Shown here in pieces: positions 44,878 through 56,211 of a DNA stretch of 64,000 bases (within the stretch, counting starts at the first letter, position 1; each line of letters starts with the position of its first letter). This DNA is from Winslowiella toletana. Lineage in GTDB: Bacteria; Pseudomonadota; Gammaproteobacteria; Enterobacterales; Enterobacteriaceae. The DNA is taken from NCBI RefSeq assembly GCF_017875465.1, contig NZ_JAGGMQ010000001.1, positions 3,224,001-3,288,000 on the forward strand, in the 5' to 3' direction. The notes under the pieces are model-generated. The model ran no database searches. It was given only the letters and a program-made list of their open reading frames with translations, and had not been told where the DNA came from. A program made the position numbers and the translations under genes.

Positions 44878-45717
44878 ATGTCCCAGGCGGCTCTGAATGT
44901 ACGTAACCGGGAAGCGCAGCAGGAGAAAGCGCGCAACGGACGAAGCAATGGCTCGCGCCTCGCGGGGATTATCTTCCTGCTGATGGTGGTCGGCACTATG
45001 GCTTTTGGCGGTCTGGTGGTGCTGAAGTGGATGAATGATGCGTCGCGCTTGCCGTTATCGACACTGGTGGTGACCGGGAAAACCCACTACACCACCAATG
45101 ATGATATCCGTCAGGCGATTCTGTCGCTGGGTTCACCGGGCACCTTTATGTCGCAGGATGTGAACATTCTCCAGCAGCAGATTGAACGTCTGCCATGGAT
45201 CCAACAGGTTAGTGTGCGAAAACAGTGGCCGGACGAATTAAAAATTCACCTGGTTGAGTATGTACCAGTAGCTCGCTGGAACGATCTGCATATGGTTGAT
45301 GCAGATGGAAAATCGTTTAGCGTACCGGCAAGCCATATTGGTAAAGAAGAGATGCCTTTGCTGTACGGCCCTGAAGGTAGCGAGCAGGAAGTACTCAGCG
45401 GCTATCACCAGATGAGCCAGACGCTGGCGGCAGGCAAATTTAAGTTGAAGATGGCATCGATGACGGCACGTCGTTCATGGCAGTTGGTGACGGCAGATGA
45501 TGTCCGCATCGAACTTGGCCGCAACGATGATATGAAGCGTTTGAAGCGTTTTATCGAGCTCTATCCTTCACTGCAACAGCAGGCGACGGCAGAGAATAAG
45601 CGCATCAGTTACGTTGATCTGCGATATGACTCTGGCGCGGCAGTAGGATGGGCACCGGCCTTTATTGAGCCGCAGGACAGTAATCAGCAACAGAATCAGG
45701 CACAGGTTAAACAATAA
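44878..45717 (+). CDS. ftsQ: Cell division protein FtsQ
   Basis: Bitopic divisome scaffold that binds FtsL/FtsB. The 279 residues (E. coli 276) have a short cytoplasmic tail, one membrane helix (about 27-48, [21 protein letters not shown]), a POTRA domain (about 55-125, [17 protein letters not shown]) and the beta domain ([20 protein letters not shown]; near the end [14 protein letters not shown]). The ATG at 44878, one base after the ddlB stop, reproduces the [10 protein letters not shown] start. It shares one base with ftsA. Confidence 0.96.
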   Translation: MSQAALNVRNREAQQEKARNGRSNGSRLAGIIFLLMVVGTMAFGGLVVLKWMNDASRLPLSTLVVTGKTHYTTNDDIRQAILSLGSPGTFMSQDVNILQQQIERLPWIQQVSVRKQWPDELKIHLVEYVPVARWNDLHMVDADGKSFSVPASHIGKEEMPLLYGPEGSEQEVLSGYHQMSQTLAAGKFKLKMASMTARRSWQLVTADDVRIELGRNDDMKRLKRFIELYPSLQQQATAENKRISYVDLRYDSGAAVGWAPAFIEPQDSNQQQNQAQVKQ

Positions 45718-46973
45718 TGATCAAGTCGACGGACAGAAAGCTGGTAGTTGGACTCGAGATTGGCACCGCGAAGGTCGCCGCTTTAGTAGGGGAAGTTCTG
45801 CCCGATGGCATGGTCAATATTATCGGGGTCGGTAGCTGTCCGTCCCGCGGTATGGATAAAGGCGGTGTAAACGATCTGGAATCGGTAGTGAAATGCGTGC
45901 AGCGCGCTATCGACCAGGCGGAACTGATGGCGGATTGCCAGATTTCTTCGGTTTACCTCGCATTATCGGGCAAACACATCAGTTGCCAGAATGAAATCGG
46001 GATGGTTCCGATTTCCGAAGAGGAAGTGACGCAGGAAGATGTAGAGAATGTGGTACATACCGCTAAGTCGGTCCGCGTTCGTGATGAGCATCGTATCCTG
46101 CACGTTATTCCTCAAGAGTATGCAATCGACTATCAGGAAGGGATCAAGAACCCGGTGGGTTTATCCGGTGTTCGCATGCAGGCCAAGGTGCATTTGATTA
46201 CCTGCCACAACGATATGGCGAAGAACATTGTTAAAGCCGTTGAACGTTGTGGTCTGAAAGTTGACCAACTGATTTTCGCCGGTCTGGCATCAAGCTTTGC
46301 GGTGCTGACCGAAGATGAGCGTGAACTGGGCGTCTGCGTCGTCGACGTTGGCGGCGGCACGATGGATATCGCCGTATATACCGGCGGTGCGCTGCGCCAC
46401 ACCAAAGTGATCCCGTATGCCGGGAATGTGGTGACCAGCGATATCGCGTACGCTTTTGGTACGCCGCCAACCGACGCCGAAGCGATTAAAGTACGCCACG
46501 GTTGTGCGCTGGGGTCGATTGTTGGCAAAGATGAAAACGTCGAAGTACCCAGCGTCGGCGGACGTCCGCCAAGAAGTCTGCAACGACAGACACTGGCTGA
46601 AGTGATTGAACCACGCTACACCGAACTGCTGAATCTGGTGAATGAAGAGATTCTGCAGTTGCAGGAACAGCTGCGTCAGCAGGGCGTAAAACACCATCTG
46701 GCGGCAGGGATTGTTCTGACTGGCGGTGCGGCGCAAATTGAAGGGCTGGCGGCCTGTGCTCAGCGTGTATTCCACACGCAGGTGCGCATCGGACAGCCGC
46801 TGAATATTACCGGATTAACGGATTACGCGCAGGAGCCGTACTACTCAACGGCGGTAGGCTTACTGCACTACGGAAAAGAGTCGCACCTGAACGGTGAGGC
46901 TGATGTGGAAAAAAGAGCCTCAGTTGGCAACTGGTTTAAACGTATCAATAGCTGGCTGAGAAAAGAGTTTTAA
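45717..46973 (+). CDS. ftsA: Cell division protein FtsA
   Basis: Actin-like ATPase that tethers FtsZ to the membrane and signals to the late divisome. The 418 residues (E. coli 420) start LVVGLEIGTAKVAALVGEV (phosphate 1 motif). VVDVGGGTMDIAVY is phosphate 2 and LTGGAAQIEGL the adenosine motif. The 1C domain lies at about 84-160. The C-terminal amphipathic helix NWFKRINSWLRKEF is the membrane-targeting sequence. Confidence 0.97.
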   Translation: MIKSTDRKLVVGLEIGTAKVAALVGEVLPDGMVNIIGVGSCPSRGMDKGGVNDLESVVKCVQRAIDQAELMADCQISSVYLALSGKHISCQNEIGMVPISEEEVTQEDVENVVHTAKSVRVRDEHRILHVIPQEYAIDYQEGIKNPVGLSGVRMQAKVHLITCHNDMAKNIVKAVERCGLKVDQLIFAGLASSFAVLTEDERELGVCVVDVGGGTMDIAVYTGGALRHTKVIPYAGNVVTSDIAYAFGTPPTDAEAIKVRHGCALGSIVGKDENVEVPSVGGRPPRSLQRQTLAEVIEPRYTELLNLVNEEILQLQEQLRQQGVKHHLAAGIVLTGGAAQIEGLAACAQRVFHTQVRIGQPLNITGLTDYAQEPYYSTAVGLLHYGKESHLNGEADVEKRASVGNWFKRINSWLRKEF

Positions 46974-47041
46974 TTTTAGTAAAGGGGATCTGGCACCACT
47001 TTATTGATCCCCAGGCGACAGGCACATAACGGAGAGAAATT

Positions 47042-48196
47042 ATGTTTGAACCTATGGAATTAACCAATGACGCGGTGATTAAAGTCATCGGCGTCGGTGG
47101 TGGCGGCGGTAATGCCGTTGAGCATATGGTGCGCGAGCGCATCGAAGGCGTGGAGTTCTTTGCAGTAAATACCGACGCGCAGGCGTTACGTAAAACTGCA
47201 GTCGGTCAGACTATCCAGATCGGTAACGGTATTACCAAAGGTCTGGGCGCGGGTGCAAACCCGGAAGTTGGCCGTAACTCTGCGGAAGAAGATCGCGAAG
47301 CACTGCGTTCCGCGCTGGAAGGCGCCGACATGGTGTTTATCGCTGCGGGCATGGGCGGCGGTACCGGTACCGGTGCAGCGCCTGTGGTAGCTGAAGTGGC
47401 AAAAGAGTTAGGTATCCTGACGGTTGCTGTGGTGACCAAGCCTTTTAATTTTGAAGGCAAAAAACGCATGGCATTCGCCGAGCAGGGTATCGCGGAGCTG
47501 TCCAAGCACGTTGACTCATTGATCACCATTCCTAACGACAAACTGCTGAAAGTGCTGGGTCGTGGCATTTCTCTGCTCGACGCGTTCGGTGCGGCTAACG
47601 ACGTGCTGAAAGGTGCGGTGCAGGGTATTGCCGAACTGATCACCCGTCCGGGTCTGATGAACGTCGACTTCGCTGACGTGCGTACCGTGATGTCTGAAAT
47701 GGGTTACGCAATGATGGGTTCTGGCGTCGCTTGTGGTGAAGACCGTGCGGAAGAAGCAGCGGAAATGGCGATCTCCAGCCCACTGCTGGAAGATATCGAC
47801 CTGTCTGGCGCGCGCGGCGTGCTGGTCAACATCACGGCTGGCTTCGACCTGCGTCTGGATGAGTTCGAAACCGTAGGTAACACTATCCGTGCGTTCGCTT
47901 CTGATAACGCAACCGTGGTTATCGGTACCTCACTGGATCCGGAAATGAACGACGAACTGCGCGTGACCGTGGTGGCGACCGGTATCGGCATGGACAAACG
48001 TCCGGAAATTACGCTGGTTACCAACAAGCAATCCAGCCAGCCAGTGATGGATCATCGCTATCAGCAGCACGGTATGGCTCCACTGCCTCAGGAGCAGAAA
48101 CCGGCGGCGAAAGTGGTTAACGACCCAGGCGCACCAGCCAGCAAAGAACCTGACTATCTGGATATCCCGGCCTTCCTGCGTAAGCAGGCGGACTAA
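47042..48196 (+). CDS. ftsZ: Cell division GTPase FtsZ
   Basis: Tubulin-like GTPase forming the Z ring. The 384 residues have [16 protein letters not shown], the tubulin signature [10 protein letters not shown] (about 104-113), NVDFADV and the T7-loop region near 205-212. After a variable linker comes the C-terminal peptide [14 protein letters not shown] that binds FtsA, ZipA, ZapD and other partners. A GGAGAG ribosome site precedes the ATG, 68 bases after ftsA. Confidence 0.98.
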   Translation: MFEPMELTNDAVIKVIGVGGGGGNAVEHMVRERIEGVEFFAVNTDAQALRKTAVGQTIQIGNGITKGLGAGANPEVGRNSAEEDREALRSALEGADMVFIAAGMGGGTGTGAAPVVAEVAKELGILTVAVVTKPFNFEGKKRMAFAEQGIAELSKHVDSLITIPNDKLLKVLGRGISLLDAFGAANDVLKGAVQGIAELITRPGLMNVDFADVRTVMSEMGYAMMGSGVACGEDRAEEAAEMAISSPLLEDIDLSGARGVLVNITAGFDLRLDEFETVGNTIRAFASDNATVVIGTSLDPEMNDELRVTVVATGIGMDKRPEITLVTNKQSSQPVMDHRYQQHGMAPLPQEQKPAAKVVNDPGAPASKEPDYLDIPAFLRKQAD

Positions 48197-48276
48197 GAAC
48201 TTTCTGATGATTGGGTTCCTCCGCTCTTTGTGCTAAAGTATTCGTCCGCTGGTGTTATACACTGGCGGTCGGATGA

Positions 48277-49215
<939 letters not shown>

Positions 49216-49231
49216 GCCGTAATCAGACTAT

Positions 49232-49279
49232 AACGACTGGTTAAGCTGGCACTCTCTCCGGCCAGTGAGACCAGTCGTT
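49232..49279 (+). terminator. Hairpin after lpxC
   Basis: AACGACTGGT and ACCAGTCGTT pair perfectly over 10 bp, with a second stem CTGGC/GCCAG inside. Only a weak T-rich run (CTATTATCTTCTTTT) follows. It probably ends most dcw transcription before secM. Confidence 0.6.
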
Positions 49280-49444
49280 CTATTATCTTCTTTTCCCTCT
49301 CTCCCGCGTTTGAATGCTGCTTTCCTGGCCAGTTCAGGGCACTTTTCCTGCACGCGACAGATTTATCCTGATGTCGGCTGTCGCTAATGATGGTAAGATT
49401 TGCGCTCAGAAAAATCAGTAACTGGCGAGTAATGGCAGAATAAA

Positions 49445-49948
49445 GTGACAAGCATTCTTGATCGTTGGCGACAATTTGGCAGACGTTACTTCTGGCCGCA
49501 TCTCCTGTTGGGGATGGTCGCGGCGAGTTTTGGCCTGCCTGCCGCCCATGCCAGCGAACAGAACAGCTTACCTGAAGCCTCCTCCCGTAGTCTGACTATC
49601 GGCAATGTGGTGCGTTTCGACAGCCTTGCGCTGTTGCAGGAGAGCGCCCGTCGTCCGAACTTTAATGTCGATTACTGGCACCAGCACGCTATCCGCACGG
49701 TTATTCGTCATCTCTCTTTTGCGCTAACGCCAACACACTTGCCGAGTGCTGAGCAGGCGTTACCGCTTGAAGTACAGAAGTTCGCGCTGCTCGACACCCT
49801 TAATGCGTTGTTGACTCACGAATCTCGTCCCCCGGTTATTACCCACGACGCTTCACACCTCAGCATTACGCCACGCACACCGCACCAGACTGGCTTGTGG
49901 CTGGCTCAGGTTCAGGGCATTCGTGCCGGACCCGCAACTCTCGCCTGA
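49445..49948 (+). CDS. secM: Secretion monitor SecM
   Basis: Regulatory nascent chain: it stalls its own ribosome when export is slow, which opens the secA ribosome site. The 167 residues (E. coli 170) start at GTG. They have a long signal sequence (about 1-37, with the hydrophobic stretch PHLLLGMVAASFGLP) and the arrest segment near the end (147-163, HQTGLWLAQVQGIRAGP). Compared with the E. coli motif FxxxxWIxxxxGIRAGP, Phe is His147 and Ile is Leu153; Trp152 and GIRAGP are kept. secA starts 84 bases after the stop. Confidence 0.93.
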   Translation: MTSILDRWRQFGRRYFWPHLLLGMVAASFGLPAAHASEQNSLPEASSRSLTIGNVVRFDSLALLQESARRPNFNVDYWHQHAIRTVIRHLSFALTPTHLPSAEQALPLEVQKFALLDTLNALLTHESRPPVITHDASHLSITPRTPHQTGLWLAQVQGIRAGPATLA

Positions 49949-50032
49949 AAAAACTCAGAGCACAGCTCTACACCTTGATAAGCAATAACAATGCTGCAGG
50001 CCGACATATACGGCTGGAGAGAAGTATTTATT

Positions 50033-52738
50033 ATGTTGACGAAAATTTTAACCAAAGTCTTTGGTAGCCGTAACGATCGTACGCTGCGTCGTATGCGTAA
50101 AGCGGTTGAACAGATCAATAAGATGGAGCCGGAATACGAAGCGCTCTCTGACGATCAACTGAAGGCGAAAACCGATGAATTCCGCGCACGTCTGGCGAAA
50201 GGCGAAGAAGTGGAAAGCCTGATCCCGGAAGCGTTTGCCACGGTGCGTGAAGCCAGTAAGCGTGTATTTGGTATGCGTCACTTCGACGTGCAGCTGCTGG
50301 GCGGTATGGTGCTGAACGACCGCTGTATCGCCGAGATGCGTACCGGTGAAGGTAAAACCCTGACTGCAACCCTGCCTGCCTACCTGAACGCGTTAAGCGG
50401 CAAGGGCGTGCATGTGGTAACCGTCAACGACTATCTGGCACAGCGTGATGCCGAGAATAACCGCGCCCTGTTTGAGTTCCTTGGTCTGAGCATCGGTATT
50501 AACCTGCCAAATATGCCCGCCCCGGCCAAACGCGCCGCTTATGCCGCCGATATTACTTACGGTACCAACAACGAATACGGTTTTGACTACCTGCGCGATA
50601 ATATGGCGTTCAGCCCGGAAGAACGCGTGCAGCGTAAACTGCACTATGCGCTGGTGGATGAGGTTGACTCCATTCTGATCGATGAAGCGCGTACACCGCT
50701 GATCATTTCGGGCCCGGCTGAAGACAGCTCCGAGATGTATATCAAAGTGAATAAAATCATCCCGCACCTGATCCGTCAGGAGAAAGAAGACTCCGATACC
50801 TTCCAGGGTGAAGGTCACTTCTCGGTGGATGAAAAAGCGCGTCAGGTACACCTGACCGAGCGTGGCCTGGTCAATATCGAAGAGCTGCTGGTCAGCGAAG
50901 GTATTATGGATGAGGGAGAATCACTCTACTCACCAACCAATATTATGCTGATGCACCATGTCACCGCCGCACTGCGCGCGCATGTGCTGTTTGCCCGTGA
51001 TGTCGATTACATTGTGAAAGATGGCGAAGTGATCATCGTTGATGAACACACTGGCCGTACCATGCAGGGTCGTCGCTGGTCTGATGGTTTGCATCAGGCG
51101 GTTGAAGCGAAAGAAGGCGTGGATATTCAGAACGAAAACCAGACGCTGGCTTCGATCACTTTCCAGAACTACTTCCGTCTGTATGAGAAACTGGCCGGTA
51201 TGACCGGTACTGCCGACACCGAAGCCTTTGAATTCAGCTCGATTTACAAGCTGGATACCATTGTGGTGCCGACTAACCGTCCGATGGTGCGTAAAGATCT
51301 GCCGGATCTGGTCTATATGACTGAGGCGGAGAAGATCGATGCAATTATCGAAGATATCCGTGAGCGTTCTGCTAACGGCCAGCCGATTCTGGTCGGTACT
51401 ATCTCGATTGAAAAATCCGAAGTGGTTTCTGCCGCGCTGGATCGCGCTGGTGTGAAGCACAGCGTACTGAACGCCAAGTTCCACGCCCGCGAAGCGGACA
51501 TTGTGGCGCAGGCAGGCCAGCCGGGGGCGGTGACTATCGCTACCAATATGGCCGGTCGTGGTACCGATATCGTGCTGGGCGGTAGCTGGCAGGCTGAGAT
51601 CGCCGCGCTGGAAGAACCGACCGCAGAGCAGATTGACGCGATTAAAGCCGCGTGGACGATTCGCCATGATGCGGTACTGGCATCAGGTGGTCTGCATATT
51701 ATCGGTACCGAGCGTCATGAATCACGCCGTATCGATAACCAGCTGCGCGGCCGTTCCGGTCGTCAGGGTGACCAGGGTTCATCGCGCTTCTACCTGTCAA
51801 TGGAAGATGCGCTGATGCGTATTTTCGCCTCAGATCGCGTCTCTAATATGATGCGTAAACTGGGTATGAAACCAGGTGAAGCGATTGAGCATCCATGGGT
51901 GACGAAAGCGATTGCCAATGCGCAGCGTAAAGTAGAAAGCCGCAACTTTGATATTCGTAAGCAGCTGCTGGAATATGATGACGTCGCCAACGATCAGCGT
52001 CGTGCGATCTACTCCCAGCGTAACGAACTGCTGGATGTTTCCGATGTCAGCGAAACCATTAACAGCATCCGCGACGATGTGTTTAAAACCACCATCGACA
52101 GCTATATTCCACCGCAGTCACTGGAAGAGATGTGGGATGTGGCCGGTTTGCAGGAGCGTCTGAAAAACGATTTCGACCTCGATATGCCAATCGCTGAGTG
52201 GCTGGATAAAGAGCCTGATCTGCATGAAGAGACGCTGCGTGAGCGTATCATGGAGCAGGGCAAAGCCGTCTACCTGGCGAAAGAAGAAGTGGTTGGCAGC
52301 GAAATGATGCGCAACTTCGAAAAAGGCGTGATGCTGCAAACGCTGGATTCCCTGTGGAAAGAGCACCTGGCGGCAATGGATTATCTGCGTCAGGGTATCC
52401 ACTTACGTGGTTATGCGCAGAAAGATCCTAAGCAGGAGTACAAGCGTGAGTCGTTCGCGATGTTCGGCGCCATGCTGGAATCACTGAAATATGAAGTGAT
52501 CAGCACCCTGTGCAAAGTTCAGGTGCGTATGCCGGAAGAAGTGGAAGCGATGGAAGAACAGCGCCGTCTGGAAGCTGAGCGTCTGCAACAGCAGCAGCAG
52601 CTGAGCCATGTTGATGCCGATAGCGAAGCGGCAGCATCAATGGCAAGTCAGACAGGTGAACGCAAAGTGGGCCGTAACGATCCCTGCCCATGCGGTTCCG
52701 GTAAGAAATTTAAACAGTGTCATGGGCGCTTAGCCTGA
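50033..52738 (+). CDS. secA: Preprotein translocase ATPase SecA
   Basis: Motor of the Sec export pathway. The 901 residues equal E. coli SecA. Walker A is [14 protein letters not shown] (about 102-115), the preprotein crosslinking domain follows NBD1, and [15 protein letters not shown] is motif II. NBD2 contains [32 protein letters not shown]. The scaffold and C-terminal linker lead to the zinc-binding tail [14 protein letters not shown], which also binds SecB. The ATG at 50033 is taken, after GGAGAG, rather than the in-frame ATG 42 bases upstream. Confidence 0.98.
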   Translation: MLTKILTKVFGSRNDRTLRRMRKAVEQINKMEPEYEALSDDQLKAKTDEFRARLAKGEEVESLIPEAFATVREASKRVFGMRHFDVQLLGGMVLNDRCIAEMRTGEGKTLTATLPAYLNALSGKGVHVVTVNDYLAQRDAENNRALFEFLGLSIGINLPNMPAPAKRAAYAADITYGTNNEYGFDYLRDNMAFSPEERVQRKLHYALVDEVDSILIDEARTPLIISGPAEDSSEMYIKVNKIIPHLIRQEKEDSDTFQGEGHFSVDEKARQVHLTERGLVNIEELLVSEGIMDEGESLYSPTNIMLMHHVTAALRAHVLFARDVDYIVKDGEVIIVDEHTGRTMQGRRWSDGLHQAVEAKEGVDIQNENQTLASITFQNYFRLYEKLAGMTGTADTEAFEFSSIYKLDTIVVPTNRPMVRKDLPDLVYMTEAEKIDAIIEDIRERSANGQPILVGTISIEKSEVVSAALDRAGVKHSVLNAKFHAREADIVAQAGQPGAVTIATNMAGRGTDIVLGGSWQAEIAALEEPTAEQIDAIKAAWTIRHDAVLASGGLHIIGTERHESRRIDNQLRGRSGRQGDQGSSRFYLSMEDALMRIFASDRVSNMMRKLGMKPGEAIEHPWVTKAIANAQRKVESRNFDIRKQLLEYDDVANDQRRAIYSQRNELLDVSDVSETINSIRDDVFKTTIDSYIPPQSLEEMWDVAGLQERLKNDFDLDMPIAEWLDKEPDLHEETLRERIMEQGKAVYLAKEEVVGSEMMRNFEKGVMLQTLDSLWKEHLAAMDYLRQGIHLRGYAQKDPKQEYKRESFAMFGAMLESLKYEVISTLCKVQVRMPEEVEAMEEQRRLEAERLQQQQQLSHVDADSEAAASMASQTGERKVGRNDPCPCGSGKKFKQCHGRLA

Positions 52739-52747
52739 TATCTGTCA

Positions 52748-52816
52748 GGGGCGGCGGGAATGCTTCCCCTACAATATTTCAGTCAATCCTTCGTAGGGGC
52801 GGCGTTCTCGCCGCCC
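52748..52816. repeat. BIME between secA and mutT
   Basis: Left element (52748-52772) ends in CTAC and has a rearranged stem (GGGAA-TGC-TTCCC next to a GGGGCGGC arm). After a 20-base spacer the right element is the standard GTAG plus GGGCGGCG-TTCT-CGCCGCCC (52793-52816). It lies in the transcribed secA-mutT spacer. Confidence 0.85.
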
Positions 52817-52836
52817 ATTTTTTATGGAGATAAATA

Positions 52837-53235
52837 ATGAAGCACCTGCAAGTTGCGGTAGGCATTATTCGTAACGCCCGTAAGGAAATTTTCCTCGCGC
52901 AGCGTTCAGCCAGCTCGCATATGGCGAATATGTGGGAATTTCCTGGTGGTAAAATTGAAGCGGAAGAGAGTGCGGCAGAAGCACTAAAACGTGAATTGCT
53001 GGAGGAGACCGGGATTGAGGTTACGGCAGCCGAGCCTTTTGATACCGCAGATCATACCTACGAAGATTTACGCGTTACGCTGCACTTTTTTATCGTCGAA
53101 GCCTGGAATGGCGAACCTTATGGCCGTGAAGGACAGCCGATGCGCTGGGTGCCGCAGGCGCAATTAGTCGCGGCAGAGTTTCCACCCGCGAATATTCCCA
53201 TTGTTGCCCGTCTGCTGGCGGAAATCACCGGCTGA
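52837..53235 (+). CDS. mutT: 8-oxo-dGTP diphosphatase MutT
   Basis: Nudix hydrolase that removes 8-oxo-dGTP from the nucleotide pool and prevents A:T to C:G transversions. The 132 residues (E. coli 129) carry a complete Nudix box: GKIEAEE, seven residues, then RELLEETGI (about 38-60). EFPGGKIE just before it and the FPPAN motif near the end (purine contact) also match. Same strand as secA, 98 bases downstream; converges on yacG. Confidence 0.95.
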   Translation: MKHLQVAVGIIRNARKEIFLAQRSASSHMANMWEFPGGKIEAEESAAEALKRELLEETGIEVTAAEPFDTADHTYEDLRVTLHFFIVEAWNGEPYGREGQPMRWVPQAQLVAAEFPPANIPIVARLLAEITG

Positions 53236-53241
53236 ATATTC

Positions 53242-53261
53242 GGGCGTCGTTGTCGCCGCCC
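53242..53261. repeat. Degenerate single REP palindrome
   Basis: GGGCGTCG-TTGT-CGCCGCCC, the REP core with one mismatch in the stem and no GTAG, between the converging mutT and yacG. Probably an old copy that now acts as a terminator. Confidence 0.55.
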
Positions 53262-53268
53262 GCTGCAG

Positions 53269-53475
53269 TTAATGACGATCGATCTGCTCTTCGCTCCAGT
53301 CGTCGCTGTCGGACAGATCGCCGCTGCTGGGGATACGTTTCTCTTCTGCGGCCCATTCACCGAGGTCAATAAGCTGGCAGCGTTTGCTGCAAAATGGCCG
53401 CCACAGGCTCAGCTCATCCCAGATCACCTCTTTGCCACAGGTCGGGCAGTTCACACTCACTATTTCTTCTTTCAT
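53269..53475 (-). CDS. yacG: DNA gyrase inhibitor YacG
   Basis: Small zinc protein that binds GyrB and inhibits gyrase in E. coli. The 68 residues (E. coli 65) have the four zinc cysteines in VNCPTCGK and PFCSKRCQ, then [19 protein letters not shown] and an acidic tail. The frame is open 18 bases further, but the ATG at 53475 gives the conserved start. Nine bases after zapD, same operon as zapD and coaE. Confidence 0.94.
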   Translation of the reverse strand: MKEEIVSVNCPTCGKEVIWDELSLWRPFCSKRCQLIDLGEWAAEEKRIPSSGDLSDSDDWSEEQIDRH

Positions 53476-53483
53476 AACAACCT

Positions 53484-54227
53484 TTAACAACAAGCCAGTT
53501 CAAAATCGAGTCGGGCAGGAACGTCACCGTTCTCACTATCCAGCGGCAAAAAACGAATCGCATAGCGGCTCTTATGCCCCGACACTTGCGGATAAAGCGA
53601 GTCTTCCAGCATCAGTTGCAAACGCAACAGATCGGAACCCTCCGCATTATCCTGGAAAAAACCATTCAGGCTGGTCTGGTTACGGAAAATTCCCGACTGA
53701 CGGATCAGTTCGAGGATCAAGGTCAGCGCTTCGCGTACGGCGCTAAGCGACTCCAGCCACTGCGTCACCTGATTGTCACGCAGCTGCTGCTCCTGATGCA
53801 GCCAGACGTGCAGGGTGGGCAGATCGAAGCTGCAACAACCACCGGGAATACTGAGGCGCTGACGTACCAGACCGATCAGGCGATCTTCACGCAGCTGCTG
53901 TCCCATACGTGGCGCTGCCATCAGCACCGTAGAGCAGCGCTTCAGACGCTGGCTTAACGCGTTAATCAGCTCCATATCGACGCCAGGGACTTCAGCCCAG
54001 GATCGCAGCTTCAGCTGCTGGCGATCCAGCTCTTTCAGGATGTCAGTGCGCAGCTCGCCACGCTCAAAAACATCCAGTAATTCAGCGGCGTTGCGGAAAA
54101 ATGTCAGCGCGCCAAGATGGTCGGTAATGCTTTTACTCGCCTCTGACTGCTTAAGTAAAAACTCGATACGCAGCCAGGTACGCATTTTTTCATTCAGTGG
54201 ATGCTCAAATAGTATCGTTGTGCTCAT
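53484..54227 (-). CDS. zapD: Z-ring associated protein ZapD
   Basis: Crosslinks FtsZ filaments by binding the FtsZ C-terminal peptide. The 247 residues equal the E. coli length. Helical N-terminal part [21 protein letters not shown], then [20 protein letters not shown] and the final beta domain [19 protein letters not shown]. The frame continues upstream into coaE, but the ATG at 54227 starts the homology. Overlaps the coaE end by 23 bases. Confidence 0.96.
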   Translation of the reverse strand: MSTTILFEHPLNEKMRTWLRIEFLLKQSEASKSITDHLGALTFFRNAAELLDVFERGELRTDILKELDRQQLKLRSWAEVPGVDMELINALSQRLKRCSTVLMAAPRMGQQLREDRLIGLVRQRLSIPGGCCSFDLPTLHVWLHQEQQLRDNQVTQWLESLSAVREALTLILELIRQSGIFRNQTSLNGFFQDNAEGSDLLRLQLMLEDSLYPQVSGHKSRYAIRFLPLDSENGDVPARLDFELACC

Positions 54228-54843
54228 GCTTTTTATCCTGTTCTGCCAGCGTCGCCAGCGCGCAATAGCGCTGATGCAACGCAGCAACAAGTGGTAATAC
54301 CGCTGCGGGATCGCCACTGTTATCGATAACATCATCAGCTACGGCCAGGCGTGCTTCTCGCGTCGCCTGGGCAGCAAGAATATTGCTGGCTTGTTCACGA
54401 CTGATATTGTCGCGCGCCATGGTGCGCGCCAGCTGAGTTTCCGGGTCAACATCGACCACCAGCACACGATCTGCCAGCTTATGCAGATTGTTCTCAACTA
54501 ACAGCGGCACAACCCATAAGCACCATACAGAGTGGCTGGCAGCCAGCTGACGACGTGTCTGCTGGTGGATTAAGGGGTGAAGCAGGTTGTTCAGCCACTG
54601 CTTATCCGCAGCTGAACTGAAAATCTTCTGACGCAGGCTGGCGCGATTTAGCGTGCCGTCGGTATTGATGACGGCATCGCCAAACTTTTCGGCGATGGCC
54701 TGCAATGCCGGCTGACCGGGTTCGACGACCTGACGGGCAATCACATCCGCATCCACCACATCCACACCCAGCGCGGCAAAGGCATTGGCGATGGTGCTTT
54801 TTCCGCTGCCGATGCCACCGGTCAGCGCGACGGTATAGCGCAT
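54205..54843 (-). CDS. coaE: Dephospho-CoA kinase CoaE
   Basis: Last step of coenzyme A synthesis, ATP-dependent phosphorylation of dephospho-CoA. The 212 residues (E. coli 206) start with [18 protein letters not shown] (P-loop). [13 protein letters not shown] holds the catalytic Asp, and the LID region is [13 protein letters not shown]. The C-terminal tail [10 protein letters not shown] overlaps zapD. Divergent from guaC; the 243-base gap holds no visible gene. Confidence 0.96.
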   Translation of the reverse strand: MRYTVALTGGIGSGKSTIANAFAALGVDVVDADVIARQVVEPGQPALQAIAEKFGDAVINTDGTLNRASLRQKIFSSAADKQWLNNLLHPLIHQQTRRQLAASHSVWCLWVVPLLVENNLHKLADRVLVVDVDPETQLARTMARDNISREQASNILAAQATREARLAVADDVIDNSGDPAAVLPLVAALHQRYCALATLAEQDKKHEHNDTI

Positions 54844-55086
54844 AAGCCTGATTCCAGATTAACTTGCGAGAAAAATCAGAATTTCGGGGGTTTTATCGCA
54901 ATAACTACCCTGAATTCTGCGGCATGGATCACAAGTGAGATTTTCAGATAAATTTAAGCGATTGTAGCGTAAATAAAGCCACTTTCGCAGTCTTGTAGTC
55001 GCGATTTTAGCGCGTATGATAGCTTCACTGGAGCTGGGCAGCAGCACCCGATCGTCAGATCGTCGCCACTAACCAGGAAATATGTC

Positions 55087-56127
55087 ATGCGTATCGAAGA
55101 AGATTTAAAACTCGGTTTCAAAGATGTTCTTATCCGGCCTAAGCGTTCAACGCTGAAAAGCCGCTCCCAGGTTGAACTCGAACGTCAGTTTACCTTCAAA
55201 CATTCAGGCATCGCCTGGTCAGGCGTTCCCATTATTGCCGCTAACATGGATACCGTTGGCTCTTTCCGCATGGCAGAGGCGCTGGCGTCATTCGATATTC
55301 TTACCGCAGTTCATAAACACTACAGTGTTGAGCAGTGGCGCACCTTTGTCGCCAGCGTGCCGGAAAACGTGTTGCGTCATGTGATGGTCTCCAGCGGTAC
55401 CTCTGAGGCTGACTTTATTAAAATGCAGCAGATTCTGGCGTTGTCACCGGCACTGAATTTTATCTGTATTGATGTGGCTAATGGCTATTCGGAACATTTT
55501 GTTGAGTTCTTAAAGCGCGTGCGTGAAGCCTGTCCGGATAAAACCATTTGCGCCGGTAATGTGGTCACCGGTGAGATGGTGGAAGAGCTGATACTGTCCG
55601 GCGCTGATATTGTCAAAGTGGGCATTGGCCCGGGTTCAGTCTGTACTACCAGAGTGAAAACCGGTGTTGGCTATCCACAGCTTTCCGCGGTGATTGAGTG
55701 CGCCGATGCCGCTCACGGCCTGGGGGGCCAGATTGTCAGCGACGGCGGCTGTGCCGTGCCGGGCGATGTGGCAAAAGCGTTTGGCGGCGGTGCGGATTTT
55801 GTCATGCTTGGCGGTATGCTGGCGGGCCATAACGAGTGTGAAGGCACCATTGTGGAAGAGAATGGCGAACAATTTATGCTGTTCTACGGCATGAGCTCCG
55901 AATCGGCGATGAAACGCCATGTCGGCGGCGTGGCCGAATACCGCGCCGCAGAAGGTAAAACCGTGAAGTTGCCGCTGCGTGGGGCGGTGGAAGATACCGC
56001 CCGCGATATTCTCGGTGGCCTGCGTTCTGCCTGCACTTATGTCGGCGCTGAGCGTCTGAAAGAGCTGACCAAACGCACTACCTTTATTCGCGTGGCCGAG
56101 CAGGAAAACCGTGTGTTTAATCGATAA
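55087..56127 (+). CDS. guaC: GMP reductase GuaC
   Basis: NADPH-dependent deamination of GMP to IMP for purine balance. The 346 residues (E. coli 347) fold as an IMPDH/GMPR barrel. [18 protein letters not shown] is the N-terminal block, [19 protein letters not shown] holds the active-site Cys, [20 protein letters not shown] the phosphate-binding part, and [13 protein letters not shown] the flap. No CBS domains, which fits GuaC rather than GuaB. Confidence 0.97.
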   Translation: MRIEEDLKLGFKDVLIRPKRSTLKSRSQVELERQFTFKHSGIAWSGVPIIAANMDTVGSFRMAEALASFDILTAVHKHYSVEQWRTFVASVPENVLRHVMVSSGTSEADFIKMQQILALSPALNFICIDVANGYSEHFVEFLKRVREACPDKTICAGNVVTGEMVEELILSGADIVKVGIGPGSVCTTRVKTGVGYPQLSAVIECADAAHGLGGQIVSDGGCAVPGDVAKAFGGGADFVMLGGMLAGHNECEGTIVEENGEQFMLFYGMSSESAMKRHVGGVAEYRAAEGKTVKLPLRGAVEDTARDILGGLRSACTYVGAERLKELTKRTTFIRVAEQENRVFNR

Positions 56128-56132
56128 ACCCC

Positions 56133-56186
56133 GGGAGCCGATAACGGCTCCCCTACAACCCCGTAGGGGCGGCGTTATCGCCGCCC
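56133..56186. repeat. BIME between guaC and hofC, two palindrome types
   Basis: GGGAGCCG-ATAA-CGGCTCCC ending in CTAC (56133-56156), a 6-base spacer, then GTAG plus GGGCGGCG-TTAT-CGCCGCCC (56163-56186). The two arms use different stem sequences but the same tetranucleotide. Sits between converging genes. Confidence 0.9.
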
Positions 56187-56211
56187 GTGTTGATGATTTG
56201 CAGCAGCCGGG

